Of a DNA stretch of 64,000 nucleotides, positions 48,392-57,253 are shown piece by piece; position 1 is the first letter of the stretch, and the number at the start of each line of letters is the position of its first letter. The notes beneath the pieces were generated by a model. It did not search any database. It was not told the origin of the DNA and saw nothing but the letters and a program-made list of their open reading frames with translations. The translations under genes were made by a program, and so were the position numbers. The stretch is from a virus, in the IMG/VR virus record IMGVR_UViG_3300032286_000547, positions 1 to 64,000 of that record; one strand, given 5' to 3'.

Positions 48392-50929
48392 ATGAGTATA
48401 ATCTGTGCAGCTAATCCTTGCCCAATATTATTAAGTGCGTCCTGTGTATTTTATGAAGGACCTAACTTAGTATGTATTGGTATAAATACTAATGAAACTA
48501 TTGAATCTGCATTACAAAAGATAAACAATAGACTTTGTTCTGGTGCTGGTGCTGATGGAACTAGTGGTACTTCTGGTACCAGTGGTACGTCAGGCACAAC
48601 AGGTACTAGTGGAACATCTGCCACTTCAGGAACTTCAGGTACCACAGGTACTAGTGGAAGTTCTGGAACCAGTGGCACATCTGCTACTAGTGGTACTACT
48701 GGGACTAGTGGTACATCCGCTACATCTGGAACAAGTGGAAGCTCAGGAGTACAAGGTGATCTTTATAGAACAACATCAACTAATTGTCTTACATTAGGTG
48801 ACTCAGGAACATTTACTGTTGCTACAGGATTGTCATACACTCCTGGACAGTCTATTGTTATTTCATATAATGCATTCAATTATCAAGAATGTATTGTTAT
48901 TACATACAATCACATTACAGGAGAATTAGTTTTCAGTGTTCCTACAGTAGTTGTTGGTTCAGGTAATTATTGTTCATGGGATATAAACTTAGAAGGTGCA
49001 GTAGGAGGAAATGGTTCTAATGGTACATCTGGTACGTCTGGATCTGCAGGAACATCTGGTAGTACAGGTACAAGCGGTACTTCTGGAAGTAGTGGAACTA
49101 CAGGAACCTCTGGAACTAGTGGTACAAGTGGCACCTCTGGTACTACAGGAACTAGTGGAACATCAGGTACTGCTGGTACAACAGGAACATCAGGAACTAG
49201 TGCTACTAGTGGAACAAGTGGATTGAATGGTTCTTCAGGAGCTGCTATAGCTAACTGGTTTGCAAGTTATTCTAATAATGCAAATCAACCTATAATAGCT
49301 GCAAATACACCTACAGTAGTTACATATAATACAACAGAAATAGCAAATGGTATTGTTCTAGACTTTGGTCAACAGATTAGATATGCACATGCTGGTGTAT
49401 ATGAATTTGGATATTCTTTACAAGTAGAAAAAACAGGTGGAATAAGTACAGATTTAGAGATATGGGTTAGAAAGAATGGTAATAACATTGTTAGAACAGA
49501 TTCATATTTAACTATTGCAACTAATGGTGTAATACAATTACCATATGTATCTTTTATATTAGACCTACAAGCTAATGATTATTTAGAGATTGTATTTTCT
49601 TCTTCAAATCCAAATGTTCAATTAACAGCTAAAGCTGCTAAAGTTGCTCCATACAGTGCACCTGCTGCACCTTCTGTTATTGTTGTAACAAAACAAATAG
49701 GTGTAAGTGTAGGAAGTACATCTGGTACAAGTGGAACTACTGGTACAAGTGGAACCACTGGAACATCAGGGACTTCTGGAACTAGTGGTACGTCTGCTAC
49801 TAGTGGAACCACTGGTACTTCTGGTACCTCTGCAACAAGTGGTACTGCTGGAACTTCTGGAACTACAGGTACTGGAGGAACCTCTGGTACATCTGGAACT
49901 TCAGCCACTAGTGGAACTTCAGGAATATCAGGAAGCTCTGGAACATCTGCTACATCAGGAACATCAGGATATTCAGGAGATAAATACGCAACAACTTCTT
50001 CTACATGTTATACAATTCAAGCACCTGGTGGCACAGGTACTATTACTATTGGTACAGCACTATCTTATACATTAGGACAAAGTATAATTATAACTTATTC
50101 AGGCGATGCTTTTAAACATAATGAAGCTATTGTTACAGCATATAACCCAGCCACTGGTGTTTTAAGTTTTGAAGTGACAGGTCAAACTGGTTCAGGATTT
50201 TATTGTTCATGGTTTGTTAACCTTGATGGTGCTACAGGAGGAGATGGATCTCATGGTACATCAGGTACTAGTGGTTCATCATCTACTAGCGGATCTTCAG
50301 GAACTACAGGAACTTCTGGTACATCAGGTACAACTGGTACTTCAGGGACTTCAGCAATTAATGGAACTAATGGAACATCAGGAACATCTGGCTCAAGTGG
50401 TACTTCAGGTACATCTGGAACAACAGGTACAAGTGGTACAAGTGGAAGCAGCGGATCTTCAGGCACCTCTGGCTCTAGTGGGACTACTGGTACTTCTGGT
50501 ACAACTGGTACTAGCGGAACAAGTGGTTCTAGTGGCTCTAGTGGCTCTAGTGGTACGTCTGGAACATCAGGTACAACAGGTACATCAGGTACAAGTGCTG
50601 TAGATGGATCTAGTGGAACTTCAGGATCTAGTGGAGTATCTGGAGCAGGAGGATCAATTAAAAGTATAAACTTAGTTTCTACAAATACTAATGCAGGTTC
50701 TACAGCAAGTACAGATTATTTTTATTTTGGTTCAAACACAATAAACATTACATTACCAACAGCAGTGGGTAATGATAATTATTACACAATAAAGAATGTA
50801 GGAACAGGTGTAATAACAATCAACACTACATCCTCACAAACAATAGATGGAAGTTTAACAGCTCCAATAAAAGTTCAATATTTATCATTAACATTAATTA
50901 GCGATGGTGCTAATTGGAATATTATATAA
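48392..50929 (+). CDS. Collagen-like fibre with C1q-like and paired beta modules
   Basis: 845 residues. Residues 12-45 (CVFYEGPNLVCIGINTNETI) are the shared anchor. Four collagen-like blocks, made mainly of GTS, GTT and GSS triplets with periodic ATS interruptions, alternate with folded domains. A Cys-containing beta module (YRTTSTNCLTLGD) recurs after the third block (YATTSSTCYTIQA), each ending YCSW-x-(I/V)-NL-(E/D)-GA-(V/T)-GG. A jelly-roll domain at about 281-430 (ANWFASYSNN, AGVYEFGYSLQ, DYLEIVFSS) resembles C1q/TNF domains. The C-terminal tip is SLTLISDGANWNII. Predicted to be a trimeric fibre. Collagen-like phage fibres are known. The Ser/Thr-rich surface is a candidate glycosylation substrate. 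Confidence 0.75.
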   Translation: MSIICAANPCPILLSASCVFYEGPNLVCIGINTNETIESALQKINNRLCSGAGADGTSGTSGTSGTSGTTGTSGTSATSGTSGTTGTSGSSGTSGTSATSGTTGTSGTSATSGTSGSSGVQGDLYRTTSTNCLTLGDSGTFTVATGLSYTPGQSIVISYNAFNYQECIVITYNHITGELVFSVPTVVVGSGNYCSWDINLEGAVGGNGSNGTSGTSGSAGTSGSTGTSGTSGSSGTTGTSGTSGTSGTSGTTGTSGTSGTAGTTGTSGTSATSGTSGLNGSSGAAIANWFASYSNNANQPIIAANTPTVVTYNTTEIANGIVLDFGQQIRYAHAGVYEFGYSLQVEKTGGISTDLEIWVRKNGNNIVRTDSYLTIATNGVIQLPYVSFILDLQANDYLEIVFSSSNPNVQLTAKAAKVAPYSAPAAPSVIVVTKQIGVSVGSTSGTSGTTGTSGTTGTSGTSGTSGTSATSGTTGTSGTSATSGTAGTSGTTGTGGTSGTSGTSATSGTSGISGSSGTSATSGTSGYSGDKYATTSSTCYTIQAPGGTGTITIGTALSYTLGQSIIITYSGDAFKHNEAIVTAYNPATGVLSFEVTGQTGSGFYCSWFVNLDGATGGDGSHGTSGTSGSSSTSGSSGTTGTSGTSGTTGTSGTSAINGTNGTSGTSGSSGTSGTSGTTGTSGTSGSSGSSGTSGSSGTTGTSGTTGTSGTSGSSGSSGSSGTSGTSGTTGTSGTSAVDGSSGTSGSSGVSGAGGSIKSINLVSTNTNAGSTASTDYFYFGSNTINITLPTAVGNDNYYTIKNVGTGVITINTTSSQTIDGSLTAPIKVQYLSLTLISDGANWNII
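48557..48748 (+). repeat. Collagen-like triplet repeat block 1
   Basis: Nine-base units GGN-ACN-TCN/AGT encode G-T-S triplets with regular A-T-S substitutions. Synonymous codons vary strongly between units. Confidence 0.85.
49013..49240 (+). repeat. Collagen-like triplet repeat block 2
   Basis: The same nine-base periodicity, encoding GTSG, GSSG and GTTG units, between the first Cys module and the C1q-like domain. Confidence 0.85.
49712..49978 (+). repeat. Collagen-like triplet repeat block 3
   Basis: Longer block after the C1q-like domain, with ATS, AGT and GIS interruptions. Confidence 0.85.
50237..50653 (+). repeat. Collagen-like triplet repeat block 4
   Basis: The longest block, about 139 codons, rich in GSS triplets, ending just before the C-terminal tip domain. 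Confidence 0.85.
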
Positions 50930-50931
50930 TT

Positions 50932-51282
50932 ATGGCATATACACCAGTATCCCCTTCGTCTTATTTTGATTTAGTATCAGCAGCAAGTACAAATCCAACT
51001 GTTATTAAAGCAAGTGCTGGAACAGTAAATGGTTGGTACATTTATAATTCAAATGGTTCACCAAGAAAAGTTGCTTTTCATAATATAGCTACAACACCAA
51101 CAGCTGGTTCAGGAGTGGTAATAGCTTTAGTGATACCTCCTTTATCAGCAGCTAACGTTTCACTTCCTGATGGTATAACATTTACAACAGGAATTTCAAT
51201 AACAACTGTGACAGGATTAGCTGAATCAGATGCAACAGCTGTTGCGGTAAATGATCTAATAATTAACATATTTTATAAATAA
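50932..51282 (+). CDS. Small beta-sheet virion protein
   Basis: 116 residues from the ATG at 50932, 2 nt after the stop of the fibre gene. An in-frame ATG at 50914 would overlap the fibre gene and add six unlikely residues. The sequence (VIKASAGTVNGWYIYNSNGS, GSGVVIALVIPPLSAANVSL, DGITFTTGISITTVTGLAES) is all short beta strands and resembles small phage proteins of unknown function encoded beside fibre genes. It could be a fibre tip, decoration protein or fibre chaperone. Confidence 0.55.
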   Translation: MAYTPVSPSSYFDLVSAASTNPTVIKASAGTVNGWYIYNSNGSPRKVAFHNIATTPTAGSGVVIALVIPPLSAANVSLPDGITFTTGISITTVTGLAESDATAVAVNDLIINIFYK

Positions 51283-51286
51283 TATC

Positions 51287-51598
51287 ATGGCAAATTTAAA
51301 CCCTACAAACGTAATTACTTATCCATTAAATTGGGAAGCAAAATCTATAGAGATAACAGTTAATGCATTTCCATTATTTCCTCAAACAGTTGAGGTATTT
51401 TGGAAACTAATTGGAGATTCAAATTCATTCAGTGGCTCTACAACAATACCAAACAGTGTTGTATCTCAATGGGGTACAGATGACGCTGTGATACAATCTT
51501 ATGTATTACAACAATTAGGATTGTCAGAAGCATTAGTGCCTACAGTTAATGAACCAGTTATTACAGAAGAACCGACAACAGAAGAACCTATAGTATAA
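51287..51598 (+). CDS. Small protein with acidic Pro/Thr tail, function unknown
   Basis: 103 residues. One beta-type domain (NVITYPLNWEAKSIEITVNA, QTVEVFWKLIG) is followed by an unstructured tail rich in Glu, Pro, Thr and Val (about residues 85-103). It sits between two appendage genes with 4- and 1-nt gaps. It is probably a small virion or fibre-assembly protein. No specific function can be assigned. Confidence 0.45.
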   Translation: MANLNPTNVITYPLNWEAKSIEITVNAFPLFPQTVEVFWKLIGDSNSFSGSTTIPNSVVSQWGTDDAVIQSYVLQQLGLSEALVPTVNEPVITEEPTTEEPIV

Positions 51599-51599
51599 T

Positions 51600-53564
51600 A
51601 TGGCACTAAAGTATTGGTATGTAGCAGGTAATGGAAGTTCAAACTTCAATACAGCAGGGGTGTGGTATAATGGACCTGGAGGCACAGGTGGCACTACAAC
51701 TACGCCTACTGCTGCTGATGATGCTATTGTTAATGCTGCTTCAGGTAGTGGTACATTAACTATTACAGCTACTGCAACTATTAATAGTTTAAATACTAAG
51801 ACTTTTACAGGGACATTAGCTGGAACAAACGCACTAAATATAACAACTACAACTTTACCAAGTGATAATTATGTACTTCAATTAGGAGGAAATCATACAT
51901 ATAGTGGTACTATAACTTTTAATACTACACTTGATCTTGGTTCATATACTTTATATATAAATTGTAATGGTATATTCCATAAAGGAAATATGACATTTAA
52001 TTCTACAACAGTAAATGCTGAATGGTATAGTTATGATGATATTAATAGTAATCTTGTACCATTAAGAATGACAGGTGCTTTTGGATTAACAAAAGGATAT
52101 GTTGATTGCAATGAATTATATGCAGCAAGTATTTCTACATCTAATTCAAATTTTAGAGGAATTTATGTAGATGATATTTATTTATCAGGATCAGGAACAT
52201 TATTAGTTGCAACAACTCAAACAGGATTAAGTTGGAATTTAACTAATTCAATTCATCTTACAAATACAACAGCAACTGCTAAAGCAATTTCATTTTCAGG
52301 AGTTGCTTATGCTCCAAATTTATATATAGAAGGTTCAGGAGCAAGTTCTACAACTATAACTGTTGCAGTTGCAACAGATGATTATCCAAATGTAATAGTA
52401 TCAAAAACACAGGGAACATTTCTTTTTGGTACAAGTTATATAAGAGACCTTACATTTATAGAAGGATCTACAGTTACTTGGGCAGGAACATCAAATTTAA
52501 CAGTTCATGGGAATGTTACTTTGTGTAATTCTATGTCTATAACAACAAGTAATGCTTTAATATTTCAAGGACCTAATTTAGGTGTTGATAATCAAACTTT
52601 AACTACTTTTGGAAAAACATTTACAGGAACTTTATCTATTAATGATACAGGTTATAATTCTTTAAATCTTACTATAAATGGAAATTATTTAACTACAGGA
52701 ACTATAACTATAACTGCAGCAAATATAGTAACTTTTAATAATTCTATATCATCAAGTAATTCAATAAGTATAAATGGTTCTTCAACAGGTGCATTTCCAA
52801 CTGTTGATTTTAATGGTGGAATATTAACAGCTACAACTTTGTCTATAACAGATGCATTTGTTTATTTAAATAACAGCTTTTTATCAGGTGGATTATCTTT
52901 ATCTACAGGTTCATTACAGCTTCTTACTAATTCTGTACATAGTTTTTTCACATTTACATCATCTTCATCTACTAATGTTAGGTCAATTTTCTTAGGTAAT
53001 AATACAACTATAAATATAAGAGGAAATGTTGCAAATAGTTGGAATACTTCTCAAGGTTTAGCACAAGGTGTTTTACTTTTTAATGCAGGAACATCAACAA
53101 TAAATATAATAGATAATACATCAAGTGCAGCTGTTAGTTTTCAAACAGGAGGAGTTAGTTTTTATAATATTCATTTAAATAGGTCAAATAATTCAATAAA
53201 TCCTCCTCAAATTACTTTTACAGGAGGTTTGTATTGTGTAAATTTTAGAGACTTTACTGTAATGCCCGCAGGAGTTTTTAATTATATTGTTTTTGGTGGT
53301 GGAACTCCTATAGTTTTTTCTGATACATTTCAAGTTGGTAATGACATTAATCCAACTTATATACTCTCGTCAAGTACAACTCCTGTTACTATAACTAAAC
53401 TTAATCCAGGATTAGTTATATGTCCAAGATTATCACTTTATAATATAAATGCTTCTCAAACAAATACTTTTTATGCAATAAAAGGTTCTACTGATAATGG
53501 TGGGAATAATCAATGGATATTTAACACACCACCAAGAAGATTAAGTTCTCTTGGTGCAGGATAA
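51600..53564 (+). CDS. Beta-helix-like appendage protein
   Basis: 654 residues, poor in charge and rich in Ser, Thr, Asn and Gly, with continuous short-strand periodicity (LTITATATINSL, GTITFNTTLDLG, GTLSINDTGYNS and similar). This is typical of right-handed beta-solenoids such as phage tailspikes. The N-terminus (KYWYVAGNGSSNFNTAGVWY) has the W-x-G-G-G-S-x-N-W-N style cap often found on such proteins. No catalytic residues can be picked out. It ends at a terminator shared with the convergent glycosyltransferase gene. Its many exposed Ser/Thr in strand-loop-strand repeats resemble the substrates of autotransporter O-heptosyltransferases. Confidence 0.6.
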   Translation: MALKYWYVAGNGSSNFNTAGVWYNGPGGTGGTTTTPTAADDAIVNAASGSGTLTITATATINSLNTKTFTGTLAGTNALNITTTTLPSDNYVLQLGGNHTYSGTITFNTTLDLGSYTLYINCNGIFHKGNMTFNSTTVNAEWYSYDDINSNLVPLRMTGAFGLTKGYVDCNELYAASISTSNSNFRGIYVDDIYLSGSGTLLVATTQTGLSWNLTNSIHLTNTTATAKAISFSGVAYAPNLYIEGSGASSTTITVAVATDDYPNVIVSKTQGTFLFGTSYIRDLTFIEGSTVTWAGTSNLTVHGNVTLCNSMSITTSNALIFQGPNLGVDNQTLTTFGKTFTGTLSINDTGYNSLNLTINGNYLTTGTITITAANIVTFNNSISSSNSISINGSSTGAFPTVDFNGGILTATTLSITDAFVYLNNSFLSGGLSLSTGSLQLLTNSVHSFFTFTSSSSTNVRSIFLGNNTTINIRGNVANSWNTSQGLAQGVLLFNAGTSTINIIDNTSSAAVSFQTGGVSFYNIHLNRSNNSINPPQITFTGGLYCVNFRDFTVMPAGVFNYIVFGGGTPIVFSDTFQVGNDINPTYILSSSTTPVTITKLNPGLVICPRLSLYNINASQTNTFYAIKGSTDNGGNNQWIFNTPPRRLSSLGAG

Positions 53565-53572
53565 TAATAAAA

Positions 53573-53602
53573 AAGAAGCTCCTAACTAAGGAGCTTTTTT
53601 AT
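53573..53602. terminator. Bidirectional terminator between convergent genes
   Basis: AGCTCCT (53577-53583) pairs with AGGAGCT (53589-53595) around AACTA. The stem is flanked by A-rich sequence on the left and TTTTTT on the right, so it works on both strands. It overlaps the stop codon of the minus-strand gene. Confidence 0.85.
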
Positions 53603-56548
53603 TTCATCTATCACCATCTCTGGTGTTATGCTCTTCTGACATTCAAACTGTCTCTCTGTTCCTTTATGAACAGGACACCAGTCCCAATCTCCTTTATCAA
53701 ATTTATACTGTGGATCATTCCAACAACCGTGGCATACTCGGTTGTTTGTCACTCTATGGCATTTAAATTCGTGATCTGCATCAGTGAAGTTAGCAATCAT
53801 TATCACTGGCACATCTAGTGCCCATGCTAACCAACTAAGCCCACTAGATAGTCCTATAAAGAATCTACTATTGTATATAACACTCATGGTTGCTGACATA
53901 CTTTTATCAGACAATGGTTGACAGTTATCAAATGGATTATCTTCTAGTGATGTATTGATAACTTTGTATCCTTCTCCATGTAAGTAGTTAATCACTTCTT
54001 GCCATGCTTCTCTGGTCCAGAACTTACATCCTGCTGTACTATTAGTAGCTATAGCAACTTGTCTCATTGCAAGATGCACTCTGCTGTTTACAATCCTTGG
54101 TTTGATTTCTTTATAAGGAAGACCTAGAATGTTTGTAGCTGTCTGCTGTAATGGTATAGTGTTTGGAAGAACAGGTTCTTTGTTTTCATTATAGAACCAA
54201 CCAATCTTATACATTGCATAGATGTTATTCACTGTAGCACCTGGCTCAACAAACTCTAGCATTGGATATTCTTTTTCAAACAAGAAGTTCTTGAATGTAC
54301 TAACAATCACTTCACAGTTGTGTGCACATCTAAACTCTTCTACGTATGGTATCCAAGCTATTGTATCTCCTAAAGAAGAACTATCGAATGCAATATAAAC
54401 TCTTCTACCATCTAGATTTAAAAGTTTATCATACACCTTCTCTCCATCTTTATACACCACAGTCTTCCACTGTGTATAATACTCTCTGTTTAGTCTTATC
54501 CAGTGATTACATTTGATTGTGTCACTATGAACCAACACATCACCATCATAAAACTCTACACGAAAGTCACTAGTAGATGTTCCTGTTATCTCCAAGAATG
54601 GTTGTCCAACGAAGTGTTGTGTTATATTCCAATCATTTACACTGTTTTTGTGTGGAATAACGGACATTGCTTTCTTATATAGATTCAAATTATTCTTAGC
54701 AAAGAATATAGATGGATTATCAAGTGGCATAGGATAATTGTTAGGAGATGTTAACATATCTCTTATCTGTGGTACTATCATAATAGGGTTTAGGTTTCTT
54801 ATATAATCAGTGAACATGTCATAATATTGAATAAGGTTTCTAGCTAGTATAGGTTTGCCATAACTAATGGCTTCTCTAAGAACAAGAGGATTACATTCCC
54901 ATGTAGAGTTAAACATAAACAAGTCTGCAGCTTTCATAAATAAATCTGTATCATTTCTCTCTCCCCATACAGTAACATTATCAGGAACATTGTTCATTAA
55001 TGGTTCCCAATAGTCTTTGAAGTTCCCAGCTTGGTTACCTACAAAGTGAAACTCTACATCTGGTATCTGTCTAGCTGCTTCTAATCCTTCTCCCTGGTTC
55101 TTTCCTCTGGTCCAAAGTCCTATGTTTACAACATGTTTCTTTGTTACATCCATTCCAAGAGTTATTTGTGCAGCAGTTTGTTCAGCTTTACTTACATGAG
55201 TATAATCTATAGGATATTCAATCACTTCTTTATATCCATCAAGGTTAGCAAATGTATCTACATGATAAGGTGTACAGAATGCATATGCATCTGGTGTAAA
55301 CATCTTAGTCTCTGGTACAAAAGAAACATCATGACATGTCTCAACTATTCTATATGTTCTATCATCAGCATACAGTCTAGTGATCATCTCTCTATCCATT
55401 CTCTCAGACATTTCATCTATATGAATGATGTCTGGTCTGAATTCATTTATGATGCAAAATAGTTCTGTTTTATCCTCATATAATGTGAATACAGGTACAA
55501 TATCTAAGATTTGGTTCCTTTGTACAACAAAATCCACACTATAACATTGATATTCCACTACAATTATTTCTACATCTGTATAATCTTTCAATGTTTGTAT
55601 TCTTTTTAGAAGAAACTGAGGCATACCACCTGTTGACAGATGGGGAGCAAGGAACATTATTTTAATAGGTTTAGACATTTTAGACATTAGTTTAGACATT
55701 GCTACAGGATCTTTTTCTCCATGTAAGAAGAATAATTGATCCTCACTAGCTGGTAACTTAAACCATGATTCTAAATAACTTCCCCAGTTATCTTCATTAT
55801 ATATTCTATCAAACTTATCAAGGCTAGCATTAGTGTATATATAAGGAAGACTATCTAAGAACTTATGTTTCCATAACAACACATTCACTATTGTCTCTTC
55901 GTGATAGGGAGCATAGTATTGTGGATCTTTTAGTATCTTTGGATGATTGCACATCCAACTCCACTCATTTAAGAATGGTATAGTGTTCTGACCAGCTACA
56001 AAATAACCAGTTTGTCTATACTTGTCTCTAATAGATTGATCTACATTAAACAATTCACATGCTGGAGCTTCAAGACTCTTGTGTAAGTTCTCTCTTCCAA
56101 TTACAACACCTCTACCATTCATTAATAGATAATCATATATACCTTCTGTGAAATACGGAAACTCAGAATCTGTAGGATAGTAGTTGAATATTCTATCTAC
56201 ATACTTAGTTGCTACACTGTCAGAATCTACATAACAGATTGTCTCAGCAAATCTTTCAAGAGCATCTTTAACTATAAGAGGTCTTTGTATTAATAGATTG
56301 TATATTCTAGAATCATCTCTATCTATATAAGATGATTTTGGTACATCTTCTACATCACATTTCCAGTAGACAGTGTTAGCTCCAGGAACCTCACTATAAT
56401 CATTTAACATGTACACTGTAATTGGTACATCACTAAACTGTTGAATACTTTCTACAGCCATACATACAGTGCTGTAATAAGATGCATTTGCATATAAAAC
56501 ATACATTCTATCTGCTTTTCTATTTGTGTGTGTAAAACTAGAAGACAT
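53582..56548 (-). CDS. Three-domain glycosyltransferase with O-heptosyltransferase-like C-terminal domain
   Basis: 988 residues. Domain 1 (about 12-280) looks GT-A like with the metal-binding D108-S-D110. Domain 2 (about 295-600) is GT4/GT-B like: LAPHLSTGGMPQFLL at the N-terminal lobe, NIGLWTRGKNQG, and an E-x7-E motif in ECNPLVLREA. Domain 3 (about 715-988) begins IAFDSSSLGDTIAWIP and ends with C939-x2-C942-x15-C958-x11-C970 within WNDP, DWDWCP and ERQFEC. This resembles the iron-finger region of bacterial autotransporter heptosyltransferases (TibC type), which modify Ser on beta-solenoid adhesins. It is the only long minus-strand gene here, flanked by appendage genes. I infer that it glycosylates phage virion proteins. 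Host cell-surface modification is the alternative. Confidence 0.8.
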   Translation of the reverse strand: MSSSFTHTNRKADRMYVLYANASYYSTVCMAVESIQQFSDVPITVYMLNDYSEVPGANTVYWKCDVEDVPKSSYIDRDDSRIYNLLIQRPLIVKDALERFAETICYVDSDSVATKYVDRIFNYYPTDSEFPYFTEGIYDYLLMNGRGVVIGRENLHKSLEAPACELFNVDQSIRDKYRQTGYFVAGQNTIPFLNEWSWMCNHPKILKDPQYYAPYHEETIVNVLLWKHKFLDSLPYIYTNASLDKFDRIYNEDNWGSYLESWFKLPASEDQLFFLHGEKDPVAMSKLMSKMSKPIKIMFLAPHLSTGGMPQFLLKRIQTLKDYTDVEIIVVEYQCYSVDFVVQRNQILDIVPVFTLYEDKTELFCIINEFRPDIIHIDEMSERMDREMITRLYADDRTYRIVETCHDVSFVPETKMFTPDAYAFCTPYHVDTFANLDGYKEVIEYPIDYTHVSKAEQTAAQITLGMDVTKKHVVNIGLWTRGKNQGEGLEAARQIPDVEFHFVGNQAGNFKDYWEPLMNNVPDNVTVWGERNDTDLFMKAADLFMFNSTWECNPLVLREAISYGKPILARNLIQYYDMFTDYIRNLNPIMIVPQIRDMLTSPNNYPMPLDNPSIFFAKNNLNLYKKAMSVIPHKNSVNDWNITQHFVGQPFLEITGTSTSDFRVEFYDGDVLVHSDTIKCNHWIRLNREYYTQWKTVVYKDGEKVYDKLLNLDGRRVYIAFDSSSLGDTIAWIPYVEEFRCAHNCEVIVSTFKNFLFEKEYPMLEFVEPGATVNNIYAMYKIGWFYNENKEPVLPNTIPLQQTATNILGLPYKEIKPRIVNSRVHLAMRQVAIATNSTAGCKFWTREAWQEVINYLHGEGYKVINTSLEDNPFDNCQPLSDKSMSATMSVIYNSRFFIGLSSGLSWLAWALDVPVIMIANFTDADHEFKCHRVTNNRVCHGCWNDPQYKFDKGDWDWCPVHKGTERQFECQKSITPEMVIDEIKKLLS

Positions 56549-56567
56549 AGTGTTGATTTTTAAGAAT

Positions 56568-56575
56568 CAAAGGTA
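56568..56575 (-). promoter_or_regulatory. Possible -7 element for the minus-strand glycosyltransferase
   Basis: On the minus strand this reads TACCTTTG, a match to TAnnTTTG, 19 nt upstream of the start codon at 56548. No TTTG is seen at the expected upstream spacing, so only half of the consensus is present. Confidence 0.4.
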
Positions 56576-56628
56576 TGAAAAATATATTTATCTTATGCTA
56601 TATTATGCTGAAAATATATTTTTACCTA

Positions 56629-56659
56629 TTTATTATTCCAAATATAAATTTTATATTTG
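56629..56659 (+). promoter_or_regulatory. Promoter of the lysis cassette
   Basis: TATATTTG at 56652-56659 matches TAnnTTTG. The upstream element is the weaker TTTA at 56629-56632 (spacer 19). The -7 element lies inside an imperfect palindrome, AAATATAAATTTTATATTT (56640-56658), which could be an operator. The promoter is in the 182-nt divergent gap and is 71 nt upstream of the first lysis gene. Confidence 0.5.
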
Positions 56660-56730
56660 CTTGATATAATGGTATAATCATTGCATCGTTGCATCTATGC
56701 ATTCGTGTGCTATACTAATCCTTAATCCTT

Positions 56731-57048
56731 ATGGAAAACGCATTTGAATCACAAGTTGAAAAAGAATTGAAAAGCATGGATCAAAGACTTTACGATCTAG
56801 AGGAGAAAATGACTTCTATAGATAGCAAATTAACACAAGTAGTGGATGCAATATTAGGAAATGCTCTTACTAAAACAGGAGGATTTGTTGCAGACATAAC
56901 TGAGCTTAAAGAAAGAATCAAAGATTTAGAACACAAACTTGAAAAGCAAGAAGAGTTCAAGAAACGATTTACCTGGACTGTAGGTATAATCATAGGAATA
57001 GGTGTCTTATTACAATACGCATCTACACTATATAGAAACATTAGATAA
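56731..57048 (+). CDS. XhlA-like coiled-coil protein with C-terminal membrane anchor
   Basis: 105 residues. Residues 5-40 and 55-82 are heptad-repeat coiled coils, followed by one transmembrane helix (WTVGIIIGIGVLLQYAST, about 81-99) and a short basic tail. This layout is that of haemolysin XhlA-type proteins that accompany holins in phage lysis cassettes. It is the first gene of a five-gene cassette ending with an endolysin, which supports the reading. Some proteins of this form are tail-associated instead. Confidence 0.6.
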   Translation: MENAFESQVEKELKSMDQRLYDLEEKMTSIDSKLTQVVDAILGNALTKTGGFVADITELKERIKDLEHKLEKQEEFKKRFTWTVGIIIGIGVLLQYASTLYRNIR

Positions 57049-57049
57049 A

Positions 57050-57253
57050 ATGAGTAGAGGAGAAAAAATAGATATTTTTTTAAACAAATGGGTGAGCAGA
57101 AAACTCACTGTATTTGTTGTAGCATCTTTTGGCCTTTTTTCTGGAAATCTAACTTCAGATAATTGGGTAATTTTAGCAACTGCTTATATATCTATAGAAG
57201 GTGCTACGAACATAGTTGAGCGTTTAATGAAAGCTAAAGGAACTACAGTATGA
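57050..57253 (+). CDS. Small membrane protein, probable holin
   Basis: 67 residues from the ATG at 57050, immediately after the previous stop codon. A longer frame opens at 57002 but would overlap the upstream gene. There are two hydrophobic stretches (KLTVFVVASFGLFSGNL and WVILATAYISIEGATNIV) flanked by charged ends, a typical small holin pattern. It overlaps the next gene by 4 bp (ATGA). The function is inferred from size, topology and neighbours. Confidence 0.55.
   Translation: MSRGEKIDIFLNKWVSRKLTVFVVASFGLFSGNLTSDNWVILATAYISIEGATNIVERLMKAKGTTV

Noticed and set aside
48451-50603. Plus- and minus-strand frames rich in Leu/Val/Gln or Val/Pro across the collagen-like repeats
   Set aside because: They are shifted or antisense readings of the nine-base G-T-S repeat. 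The sense frame continues through folded domains and matches the shared anchor.
48392-53564. Diversity-generating retroelement target
   Set aside because: No reverse transcriptase or template repeat pair with A-specific differences is visible in the window.
57002-57049. Upstream extension of the holin-like gene to the ATG at 57002
   Set aside because: It would overlap the preceding gene by 47 bp. The ATG at 57050 directly after the stop codon gives a normal small holin-like protein.
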